Source: Clarireedia homoeocarpa
Lineage: Eukaryota > Ascomycota > Leotiomycetes > Helotiales > Rutstroemiaceae
DNA length: 64,000 nt
Reading direction: 5' to 3'
Assembly (NCBI GenBank): GCA_001465935.1
Contig: LNKV01000042.1
Coordinates: 1-64,000 of the forward strand
This document shows, in pieces, positions 33,915 through 44,964 of this stretch (position 1 is its first letter; each line of letters begins with the position of its first letter). The position numbers and the translations under genes are program-made. The notes below the pieces were generated by a model. It ran no database searches, was not told where the DNA came from, and saw nothing but the letters and a program-made list of their open reading frames with translations.

Positions 33915-36900
33915 TTCGTCGAGTTAGTGAGTGTCTGAATCAAGTTGAATGTTTGTGGGTTGTTGGATGTGTGAAGTTGATTGGGTGACCGAAGAGGTGT
34001 TGGCTGTATGGAGGAGGGTGGAAGATTGAAAAGGGTTTAGGATTTGTAGGGGTTTGAATGTGTTAAGGTGTTTGAATATATGAATGTGATTGAAAGTATG
34101 TAAGTGTTTGAAAGGATTGCACGAATTGGAATATTGACTGAGAGTGGATGTGTGTTGGAGCAACAGAGAGCAAGGGAAATACCAACGGAGATTATATACA
34201 CAACTTCCTACACACACTCAGCCTCAATCATCACGCCTATTCAGTCCAAATAGACATTTTCCTCCCGTGGACAGTGATCCAGTGGTTCCCTAAACACGCT
34301 ATTCCTATCAGCACATGTGGCGTGTGTGCGTGAGAATCGGTGGCTGGTGATACTGCTTAGCGTACCAGCATGGCGGGAATGTGACGACGCTGTGGTTAGA
34401 AATGGGGCGAAAGGGTTTCTTTCGTGAAGGAGTTTCATCGTGTTAGCGCTGGTTTGGTTTGGTTATAGAACAGTTGCTGAAGCTATGAAGGGCTGGGTCT
34501 TAGGCATAGTACTATGATGGATTGAGTGACGCTTGGGTCAAGCAGCAACCAATGGATGTGTTCTAGAGCCAGGATAGCAATGAGGAAAGGCGACGTATCC
34601 ACGGATGAAAGATCTCAATGTGAGGAGTCCCTTGATCGAGCGATTGGTAAAGTACGTCCAAACAGAGATTTTCATTACAAACCCAATCCAGCTCAAAATA
34701 AACTCTGTGAGAGTAGCACCAGAGAGGGGACCACTTTGGGTGGATTCGAACGGAACTCGGCACTTTTCGATTGCTTATAGAGATGAGACTCTAACTAGCA
34801 GAGCATGTGCAAAAAGGCGTAGAGAAATGAAGTCTATGCTATGGTCCAACTACACGCAACCCCCCAAGTATGGTAGGGCAAGAGGTATCAGTCGGCACTG
34901 TGCTCGCCCATTTCCTTTGAGAACCGAAGTCAGCTATCGATGGATGTGAGGAAGAGACTCCCCATCGCAGAGTAAGAGAACCACGAATGCAAGAAACCGA
35001 AGACTGTTCCACTTCAGCAACAACCTTAACTATGGTACTGCGATACTGAGAGGGCTACCTCCAAATTCCGAGGTTTTCCGAAGTGAGCCATGTCCGATAC
35101 ATGCGGTGATTTGTTGCATATCTGCCTTCACATGTTTCTCAAATTGTCTGATTCAAAGTCTAGTACTGTGTGAATCAGAGGTCTGCTTTGCAAATAGTGG
35201 CCCGGCTCATTCAGGAATCGAGGTAAGCAATCTGTGGATGAAAGTATGTTGACGTAAGCGGAACCTCATCGTTGCTCCAGCTCCAAGAGGAGGATTCCTA
35301 AGACACTCTGTACTGGCTCAGAGTTCATTTCATGGAGCATGGACGTCTAACCCAAGGCATAAAGACACCCAGAGGAAACGGGCAAGGGCGATCGGCGACA
35401 GAATTCTGCATGTAGGTATATGTATGCACATGGCCCGCAAGACGATCGGTGATTGATCTAAGCACATTGTACACCTCCTTTAAAGCCATGAACAGCCCTG
35501 GGAGACGACCGGTACAGATCTAGATCGCAGGGTAAAAGTTGGCACAGAATATGTTCAACATCGCAGATAACCGGCAGCAGATCTACCTAGCTTTCCGTCA
35601 TTGAAAGGTCCAAACAACAATATTAATTTATTCCCGCAGCCTCCAAACCCCCAGTACACAGTTGTGTCTCAGGAATTGCAAACACGTATTTCTAACAGTG
35701 AGTACACACCCCTCCAATCAACCGACGTCGATGCTGCAACCAGAAAAGAGCCGCACCCGCAGAGCCTCATTTGGAAAACCACTGACAGGACCCTGGTTGG
35801 GAAAGACCATATCTAGCAAAACCCATTGGCCTAGTTTGAACTCAAAAGCAAAATTTTTCCGATTTTCTTAGTAAAACCAGCCCGAACCAGAACTTTCTAT
35901 ATCCGGTAACAGAAGGGGTCCGAGGGGTAAAAGACCCTCTGCGATAGTGGTGGCAGAAATAGATCAAGTACATTACCAACATCACGGGTCTCGGAGAGGC
36001 TGTCCTTACACAGTAACTAATCCCGTAGTTTTGGAAAGGGAGATTTTCTATATGTATCTGCCCCGCAACAAAAAGGATATAAATGAGCGTCATGTAGATA
36101 CGATTAATTTTGGGACATTACTGGTTTTGTTTATAGAAGGTTCGTGGGAAAAGGAAAGAATGGTTGTTGGAGATTGGGCGGCTGAATTGGATTGGGATGA
36201 GATGGGATGAGATGGGATGGAAGGGATTATCTATAATGGATAAGATCTACAACGGTGTATGTCGACTGACCTGATGATTAATTAATAGCTCTGGGACTTT
36301 ATACAGTGTAGAGATTGGGAAATATAGTTTTAGAAGATACAAGTCGGTTTGATGTGAGATTGAAAATGATTTTGTGTAGTAATGAATGGGGCTAGGTAGG
36401 TGTATGTGAATCTGGAACCTAGATGCGTTAGAACTAGTTGCGCATGTGTGTGTGCAAGCTACTCTTCTTTCCTCTCCATTTTTTCATCCTCATCTCATCC
36501 TTCTCTTCTGCCTTTCCCTTCTTTCCTTCCTCTCCCCCTCCTCTTCTACCTCATTACCTTTCTATCTGGCCATCTAACCATCTATCTCTATTCGACTCTG
36601 CAGTCCCTTAACAGAAACTTGGTTGACTACCATTTGGGAATATGAGATGGAGGATGAATGACAGAGGGACTAGAGATTAGAGAGTAACTGACTTACTGCA
36701 TATTGTATAAGAGATCTACAGGCTGGTATTGGAGTTGTGTTGTTATGATTGGTTTTGTGTAGAACTATAGATATTTACTATCTTGGTAAATCCACTCATG
36801 ACTACCTGGTTACACTAATCTGATTCTCATTCTAATGAAATCTGTTTGGATTACTGAGCAGAGGAGAATATATAAATATGATAGTGATGATGATTATGAT

Positions 36901-37436
36901 GAACTGTTTTCCAACCATCAGTCAGGAAATAACCATATGGTAGGGCCCAGACATGGGAAGGATGTCGCTGACTAATATATTTTTGGGAAAACACACGTAC
37001 TACATTTCACAATTTTGTACACAACCCTATCAAAATATTTTGAATTCGCATTTGTGATATGAAATACACAGAACTTATATCATTGTACTCGCCCGGATCT
37101 CACATTTCTGAATATACTAATTATATTGTTGTCAGGTGCACGGTACACGGATAATAATTTAACTTTAAACAGTATTACGGTGTAATATCTTTCAACCCCT
37201 GGACAAGCCACACCTTAATTTGACCAGCTAAAAGAAATCGGCTCTAAGGTTGTGGTGTATAATACCACAAACCGAAAGTTAGAGGAAGGTGCTCGTTTCT
37301 CTACCCAGTGCAATTAAATTTCTCCTTTGCTTATACGATATATCCTTATATGCGTGAACTGGTTAGTTTTTTATTCAGCCCTGCACGTACTGTACACCAG
37401 ATCCTCCTCATCCGATAAGCTGGAAGCTTTCACAAT
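33915..37436. other. Long intergenic region, about 3.5 kb
   Basis: No gene I can support. 33924-34140 (upstream of the hypothetical gene) has loosely repeated GTTTGAATGTG-like words. 34500-35580 has open frames (one at 34605-34949) without recognisable domains; it may be old mobile DNA. 36460-36600 is a strong pyrimidine tract. 36640-37436 is AT-rich and forms the ankyrin gene promoter; the motif TATTACGGTGTAATA lies at 37173-37187. Confidence 0.5.
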
Positions 37437-40400
37437 ATGGACCTCTTCGAAGCAGTGAAGAAAAGGAACGGATACGCCCTGAGGAAATTGCTGAATAGTG
37501 AAAACATCAATAACTTAGATTCAGACGGTAACACGCCGCTGTTATTGGCAGCAAAGGAAGGGCATAAGGATGTAGTACAGCTACTACTTGCAACAGATGG
37601 TGTTGATTTGAACTGCAAAGATAAGGAAAACTTGACGCCGCTGTCGTGGGCAGCATGGAATGGGCATAAGGATGTAGTACAGCTACTACTTGCAACAAAT
37701 GGTGTTGATTTGAACTGCAGAGATACTTATGATGGTACGCCGCTGTTGTTGGCAGCACAGGAAGGGCATAAGGATGTAGTACAGCTACTACTTTCAACAG
37801 ATGATGTTGATTTGAACTGCAGAGATAGGGATGGTAGTACGCCGCTGATGTGTGCAGCATCGCATGGGCATAAGGATGTAGTTCAGCTACTACTTGCAAC
37901 AGATGGTGTTGATTTGAACTGCAGAAATACTTATGATAGTACGCCGCTGATGTGTGCAGCATCGCATGGGCATAAGGATGTAGTTCAGCTACTACTTGCA
38001 ACAGATGGTGTTGATTTGAACTGCAGAAATACTTATGATAGTACGCCGCTGTTGTTGGCAGCACAGTATGGGCATAAGGATGTAGTACAGCTACTACTTG
38101 CAACAAATGGTGTTGATTTGAACTGCAGAAATACTTATAATAGTACGCCGCTGTTGTTGGCAGCACAGGATGGGCATAAGGATGTAGTACAGCTACTACT
38201 TGCAACAAATGGTGTTGATTTGAACTGCAGAAATACTTATAATAGTACGCCGCTGTTGTTGGCAGCACAGGATGGGCATAAGGATGTAGTACAGCTACTA
38301 CTTGCAACAAATGGTGTTGATTTGAACTGCAGAGATACTTATGATTGTACGCCGCTGTTGTTGGCAGCAGAGAATGGGCATAAGGATGTAGTTCAGCTAC
38401 TACTTGCAACAAATGGTGTTGATTTGAACTGCAAAGATAGGGAAAATATGACACCGCTGTTTTTGGCGGCAAAGCAAGGGCACAAGGATGTAGTACAGCT
38501 GCTCGCAAATCAACATGCTAATATCCACCCTTCTCGAACGCCGCTGTCTTGGGCGGCAGAGAACGGGTACGAAGAGGTTGTGAAGCTGCTACTCGAAGGG
38601 AATGATGTAGATCCAAACTCCAAGGATGGCAGCGGTCGCACGCCGCTTTCTAGGGCGCTGGAGAAAGAGCACACGGCCGTGGTGGAGCTGCTTGCGCGTA
38701 CAGACACTACCACATTACATCAACTAGTCGAAGAAGGGAAAAAAACAGCGATAAAGTTGCTTCTAACCGCTAAGTATAATGTCCACGCGAAAAATGATCT
38801 TGGCCGAACTCCATTACACACCGCAGCATCATTTGGACATTTGGAGATAGCCAGAGACCTTATATCAGGTGGAGCAGAAATCAATTCTGAAGACAGTGAC
38901 GGCATGACCCCGCTTCAGTTGGCAATGCGGCGGAAGTATTGCGATCTTATTCAGGAACTGCTCAGGCACAAGGCGCACACGAAGAATATCATGGCGAAAG
39001 AATGGCGCGATGCATTCTGTAAAGGAAAAATAGATATTGTGCAGTTATCAGAAAGAGGTGACGAAGCCAAACGTCTGGAGTTTTCGACAGCCTTTCCGAC
39101 AGCCTTAGAATTATTCCAGAGTCCCCCTGAAACCGAAAGACGTCTCTTGTTTGTCATCACCTTCTCGTTTCTCAAAAAGTTCGTTAACATTTCTCAGCTT
39201 ATTCGCGGATGACTCAGATGACTCACTGTGGGAAAAGGTGCCAATCATCCACTCCAAACAGCCACTCGAGCGCAATAAATTGCAGATTTCTCTCCCAAAA
39301 GAAACTAATGGCCACGGCTTTGACATTTCCGTTTCTCTTTGGTTTCCTGTCAAGCAGCAACTATCTCAGAAACACTTCAGTATCCTTGTCAAGCAGCAAC
39401 TATCTCAGAAACACTTCAGTATCCTTAATGACAGCAAATACAGAATAGCATGGAAAATAGTACCATCTACGAATACTAAGCAGGGCCCATGGACGCCCGT
39501 AGTCTACTTCAGCACGTTGCCATACGGTTGGATTCCACGCGATGGGATCGACTTCTTCCAACAATTCATACTCTGCATGAAAGAAAAGTGGTTGGAGCTA
39601 TGTCAGCAAGCCGAGGAGCATCTATCCAACAGGGTTAGTTAGCGTGAATTGTATTAGGGTTGCTCTTCCATTTTTCTCAATCTGCTAATTTGAACGTGAT
39701 ACAGCGTCTCGATCAGCTGGTTTCAAAAGGGAAAAGCCCTGATCTAATAGATCGCCTTGCAAATGATGCACTGGAGTGGACCAAGCTTCGCAGCATATTG
39801 CAAGGCCAAGTTCGTGAGGCCAAGAAATTTGTTCTGGACTACTGTCAACGCTATAACGCAAACGAGATTCCAAAAGATCTAGAAGCGTTAATAGATGAAT
39901 TTGCACACAGTGTTAGCAATCGTATCGGACAGTTAGACCAAACAGTCAGAGATCTCTTACAAATTGTGAGTATAATATATCTCTCCTTTCTAACTTATCA
40001 GAGCTCATCTTCTATAGGAGTTTGCCTGGACTTCAATCACCGAGGCGAGAGTCGCGACCAGACTAGGACAGAATGTTATGCTGCTTACGTTCGTTAGCAT
40101 CTTCTATTTGCCGTTAGGATTCTGCGCGGTGAGTACCCTGAGTTTGCTATAGCACTATGTCATACAGAACTTCAGTCCATACCGACAGGATGCTGAACCC
40201 CATAAACAGGCGCTCTGGGCCATTCCAGGTATTATGGACAGTAGCACGAGAATTCCTTTCATTGTTACTTCGGCAATTGTTGGTTTGATAACCTTACTTG
40301 TTGCCTTTAATCTCGAGAATATCGCGGGCTCAGCGGGGAAAGTATACCAGTACTGGAGACAAAATATGTTAAATGACATGCGAAGCGATGATCGTTGGAA

Positions 40401-40563
40401 AGAAAAGGCAGAGGAATTTCAAGACTCCGGTCCTGCCCTAAGAAGACCATCTGAGTGGTGGTTTTTAGGATACATGGTATATAGATTAAAAAGGTGGTCA
40501 ACTAGGAAGACGCGGAAGAACAAGAGAACAGACTTGGATGTGGATAGTGGCAATGCTTGCTAA
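37437..40563 (+). CDS. Ankyrin-repeat protein with CorA-like two-helix membrane tail
   Basis: Exons 37437-39148, 39198-39633, 39705-39965, 40018-40128, 40189-40563 give about 964 residues (957 if the last acceptor is at 40209). Intron 1 uses donor GTTTGT and is needed to restore frame. Ankyrin repeats fill residues 1 to about 520; nine consecutive 34-residue units begin with GHKDVVQLLLAT and are almost identical, then more divergent repeats follow. The middle part (about 570-720) has a charged segment and a 13-residue tandem duplication. The end resembles the CorA metal-transporter C-terminus: a long helix (RLDQLVSK to TVRDLLQI), SITEARVATRLGQNVMLLTF, then two membrane helices (MLLTFVSIFYLPLGFCA; IPFIVTSAIVGLITLLVAFNL). 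The CorA GMN signature is absent, so ion transport is doubtful. Such fusions in fungi are often suspected of signalling or recognition roles; that is inference. Confidence 0.85.
37560..38477 (+). repeat. Nine tandem 102-nt ankyrin-coding units
   Basis: Units of exactly 102 nt start with GGGCATAAGGATGTAGT. Units at 38070-38171 and 38172-38273 are identical at the nucleotide level; the others differ at few positions. The array lies wholly within exon 1 of the ankyrin gene. Confidence 0.95.
39349..39426 (+). repeat. 39-bp perfect tandem duplication in ankyrin/CorA-like gene
   Basis: 39349-39387 and 39388-39426 are identical and in frame, doubling the peptide VKQQLSQKHFSIL. Confidence 0.95.
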
Positions 40564-42151
40564 TGTTGTAGCTTGTAGATGCTCCAATTCATACTGCAAG
40601 CATAGGATTTCGTTGCAAGCGGTCGTCGTGGCCCGAATCGAACTTGAGATATAGCGGTTAAAACTTATCCACACGAATACGGGAAGGATGGGCAGTTATT
40701 GGCGGAATATCAAGAGTATGATTACGTTGCTCTTAATGTTAGTTTTCTGGTATTACGGTGTAATACTATTTTTTATATATAGGGAAATTAAGGTGTGGTT
40801 CATCCGGTGGTTGAACGGTATCGCTCTTCGCATTGAAAATAAGTGACGATTCGTGGCACGGAATACCATTATAAATCTCAGTATTGTGATTCTGGTCATT
40901 TGATATATGTAAAAACTCCAAAAGTGAAGCCACTTCTAGAGAAGTGACAATTACGGCTTACATTTTGGTTTCACAATACTTTACCAGAATGTTGCGTATA
41001 TCAGTATAGTTTTCTTCCCCGAGGTAAAAGACCAGAGGATACCCACTTTAGACTGTTTGGTAAAATGCTAAAAGTACGGAAAACTGCCCAATGTACGATG
41101 CAATATGACCGTGGTGACATGATCGCCGATCATGATCAGAGAATACTGTTCTCTGAGAACTTCTGGAGTTTGGTGTGGCATTGTAGGAAAGGAGAATGAT
41201 TCGGGAATTTTTACAAAGTGCTTGAGTGGGTGGGTGGGCTAGCTAAAATGGTGTATGAATTTCCTGCTACTACTGTGAGAGCTGCCCATTATTTGGGATC
41301 GAGGGGCATGTTAATAATGCCATGAATAACCGGTGCCAGAGAACCTGTGTGTATGAACTGAAGGCATTTAGAAAGAGGGAGATGTCTTGGACGAGGATGA
41401 GTGTTGGAATGCAGTAGTTGGGTAGGCGAGGCAATACCCCCACCTACCCGCTGATCAACCTAGGTGATCAATTAGGCATATAGAGCCTGTGAATATAGGC
41501 TTGAGAAGCCTGTAGCGATAGGCCTAAGGAGCGCCTATTTAAGTTACCTCCTTCCTTCTTTTATAAATGTGCAACACTTCATATATATTGGAGAAGAAAC
41601 AACCTTGTTCTTCCTTAGAGCACTTGGGGTGCTTGAGCATGCATATTGTGATATAACACTGGTATATCTATAATAAGTTGAAAGTAATAAAAACTAATAG
41701 TAGTGCGAAAGTAAACTAATAGGCCATAAGAGTCAACAAAAATGGGGCAAGAATAAAAAGGTAGGAACAAATAAAATAGAAATAGAGGATATAGTAATAG
41801 AGGAGATGGAAACGAATCAAAGGATGAGGAATGAGCCAGAATTAAACAGGGTAGAACCAATGAGCAAAGTGATATAGAAGTAGGAGGAGCAGAGTTAACA
41901 AAATGAGGTTGTAGCACGACAAACCTTCTATCCAATGCTGTGTTTTTCTGTTTAGTAGTCACAATTTTCACCAGGAGGAATTTGAAAATGGGTTGACTTC
42001 GACTGATCAAGCATTGAGTCAATCTGTGTTTTCATAAAAAATTATCGTCTCCGTCTGCTCGTATATGCTATGGCATGATACCTATGCAGCAAAGTGACAT
42101 TTTAAACTAAACACGATATGAGTGGTCATCGAGCATGCATGCCCACCTGCT
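40564..42151. other. Intergenic region with LTR remnant
   Basis: About 1.6 kb between the ankyrin gene and the 3' end of GSH2. TATTACGGTGTAATA recurs at 40751-40765, close to AAATTAAGGTGTGG at 40785-40798. An LTR-like sequence occupies 41402-41658. 41690-41900 is A/G-rich. No gene seen. Confidence 0.55.
41402..41658 (+). mobile_element. LTR remnant of a retrotransposon (Copia-like)
   Basis: Begins TGTTGGAATG and ends ATATAACA, so it has TG...CA termini with a short TGTT/AACA inverted end. Inside are a TATA-like TTTATAAAT and, near the 3' end, a GAGCACTTGGGGTGCTTGAG stem-loop. TGGTATAT follows one base after the end, resembling a primer-binding site for initiator tRNA-Met, which starts TGGTATCAGAGC. 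No coding part follows and no target duplication was seen, so this looks like a left LTR whose body was deleted. Confidence 0.5.
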
Positions 42152-43835
42152 TCACACAAGAGTGCAGCTATCCATCGAACCAAATCCTGCAGCCACTCCT
42201 CCCTCTTCGCTCTTGTCACCTTTCGTTCTCAAAAGGTAACCCGCCGATTTATTATACAAAATTTCGGCAGTAGCCTGGTTCCACAAACAGGTACCATATA
42301 TCCCAAGCTCACAGATAACACCCCCTTTCTCTATGACCCCGTTACGCAGAATCATGTTGTTAACTGGCGGAGGCGAGATGATCTCCATCAGGATGAAAGA
42401 TTTCCAATGACTCTCTGGCAGCGATTTGAGGAATGGTGGAATTGCGGAGCGATAGGTATTATTACCACCACCCTCCCTTTGCGGCTTGAGCACGTATCTT
42501 TTACACTGCTCTGGATCGACAGCAATTTTGCGTGCTTCTAGCCCAGCAGGTGAGTCATCGAGAGGGAAAATGTTCGTGAACGTGCCTTCTAATTTCGCAA
42601 GATCTGCTTCTTCTGGCTTGAGGAACCGAGCCAATGGCGAAGGGCTTGATGGATTCCTCGGCGTAGCAAGAACTTGTTGAACCTTTTTTGCACCAGCCAA
42701 TTGAGTCAAGACAGTAGGGCACTTGATAGCGTTTGACCTTTCGATCTGAAGACGTCCCTTCCAAGCCGATTCATCAGGATAATCCTGTGGTCCATATCCA
42801 GCACGAAGATAGACAACTGCAACCTCAAACCTTTTGGATGGATTACTAGGTGGTGAATATATCAGCTGCCGTTTTGAAGTATCAGCGATGGTGGTATGGG
42901 ATAGGATCTCTGAGAATGGTAGTCGAAAAACAGGAATGCCATGCTCCTGTAAATCATACTCCAAATGTCTTTGATCAAAAATATTGCGCTCAGGTGTTTG
43001 CACAAGGAAAATTATGCAGCAATCATGAACTGTATTGGCGCTTTTATACTTTTCAAATGCTTGCCGAAGACCTAGCCCTAGCGATTTCGTGCTTGTGTTT
43101 AAGGGAATATCTAAAGATTTAGTCACCTCGCTATCAAGGAGAGGATATTCGGTCTTCGATAAGTATCTAGTTAAGTTAATCAAGGCGATCAAGGGGGAAA
43201 GCTGATAATATGTACATACTCGTGTAATGCTGACGTCTGAGAAGATAACCCACCAAAAGATGATGCAATTGTGTTGAATTCGACCTGCTTTATCGTCGGT
43301 GGAGTTGTTGGTTCGTCCTGATGAACCATATAGTCGGACCTAAAGAGACCCAAGCAAAGGTCCTATCCTAATCAGCACCTTGAACAACGCTAGTAAATGA
43401 GAGTATGAATCACTATACTTGAACATAACCCTCTTCCTTAACCTTGAGATGAACCCTCCAAAGATCCGCAATAAATTCGTCAACTTCAATAATGCTAAGA
43501 AATGTTAACGTGTGGTGTTCCCGAACCAAATCCTTGATGGCTCACTCTTGGACAATATCCTTCAGGAACTGCTCATCTCTTGAGATTGATGCATATAGCA
43601 GATTATAAGCCTCCTGCACCGATGTGGCTTGCTCGAAGCAAGTTCGCGGGAATGGGCTTGGGAACAAAGTCACTGGTGCGGTTGTAGCTAGTACCCCATG
43701 AGGGTCTGTTTCACTCGAAACGAAATTTGGCGGTGGTCTGACGGCAAGGCCATGAGCAATAGACCAGTCTCTAATAGTTGAGAGAAGCTGCTCAGATTCC
43801 TGGGCAGAGATATCTGGGGGATACGGAGTTGCCAT
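42152..43835 (-). CDS. GSH2: Glutathione synthetase
   Basis: ATP-dependent ligase joining gamma-glutamylcysteine to glycine, the last step of glutathione synthesis. Exons 43835-43546, 43494-43419, 43362-43220, 43166-42152 give 507 residues, normal for the eukaryotic family. Conserved parts: APVTLFPSPFPRTCFEQA near the N-terminus; LGLFRSDYM; IKQVEFNTIASSFGGL (substrate-binding region); the glycine-rich ATP loop KPQREGGGNNTY (about 390-401); and the C-terminal ELGIYG and AGFGSMDSCTLV. Introns of 51-57 nt all have GT-AG borders. The start at 43835 gives MATPYPPDISAQESEQL. No lesions seen. Confidence 0.96.
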
Positions 43836-44964
43836 TGCGGGATGACTGGGCGACTTGAGCAGAACGGGATTGGTGAGACGAGGGCGAGATGAGAGGTAAT
43901 CGGCTGGCTATTCCTGCACCAGCTACTACAGCGACAAAGTGAGATTTTCGTATGATGGCATTCCCAAATCGAAATGACGGGCCAACTGTCCGAATACTTT
44001 TATACTGGAGAGTGGAAAATGGGATAGTGGGGCATTTGTCAGCGATCACAAGCTGTTCTACATAGCACGCACGAGCACGACATAGTGCAGAAAACATGGA
44101 CCCCACTACTAGCGGATGGCTTAGTAATAGAACCAGAGCAGGTCTCGATAACGATAAGAATCGAAAAAGTTCAGAAAATACAAAACGCGTTTCCAACTGT
44201 TGGTTGCCAAACAATCGCGTTGGCGAGGCAAGGGCCTCAAGGCCTCTTGGTTTTCATCTGGTATTGTTTAGTATGTACATCGAGAGCTTCCATATCAACC
44301 TCAGCTTGGAGTTTTCGACCTTTTCACCTTTCAATCCTTCGACCTTCGACCTTCAACTCAAGGGCTCTATTCACTGCAACTTCATTCTGTAGCTGCAAAG
44401 ATCTCTCTTTTGCAGCCTTCAAACGAAGCAAACTTCAAACCTCTTCCACGGAAGTTCTTGTTTGAACGACCTATTTCTCTTCTCTGTATACCTTCTTTTG
44501 ATATACCATCGTTCTCTCCAGAAACCATACCATTCCCAAATCGAACGAAGCAGACTGTTTATTGCTTGCGCAATTAACTTGAATCAATTCACTCAAGTCT
44601 CTGAGCAGCAAATAGAAAAGACCATCTGGATCTTGATAACTTGAGATTACTTTCAGTCCTACCCTCCAAACCAAAGTGAGCTTACCAGCGATATCTCTAT
44701 GTCATTCTTGCCGGCTATTTACTACTATCTATGGTTCGATCTAAGCTCCTGCGGCGTTGAACCCTTTGCTGCCTGTTTCCCCTAACATAGACCTTGAGAG
44801 CCAGATCACCTTTCACTTTTCTTGAAAATGAATTGATGGCTACGACTAACTTTCCCTCACCAGCGCGCGGACCTCACATCATTCGCTGGCTATCGCAGCT
44901 GCCCCGACTATCGCAGAGTCATCACTCATGTCTGTCATCCAATCTTGATCGAGATCTTGCGAAA
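43836..44964. other. Divergent upstream region of GSH2 and the SNF2-like gene
   Basis: About 1.1 kb without a supported gene. 44300-44560 is pyrimidine-rich and probably part of the SNF2-like gene's leader. An in-frame ATG at 44836 could extend that protein by 43 residues. Confidence 0.5.

Noticed and set aside
34605..34949. 114-codon + strand frame
   Set aside because: No domain or convincing gene structure. The GATTCGAAC near 34744 looked like a tRNA T-loop on the minus strand, but the flanking bases do not form a T-stem.
37560..38477. Regular repeat array considered as CRISPR or satellite DNA
   Set aside because: The units are contiguous without spacers, are in frame, and encode standard ankyrin repeats in a eukaryotic gene.
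37507..38508. 333-codon open frame on the minus strand across the ankyrin array
   Set aside because: It is the mirror of the 102-nt repeats; periodic His/Leu/Tyr peptides arise because each unit lacks stops in that frame.
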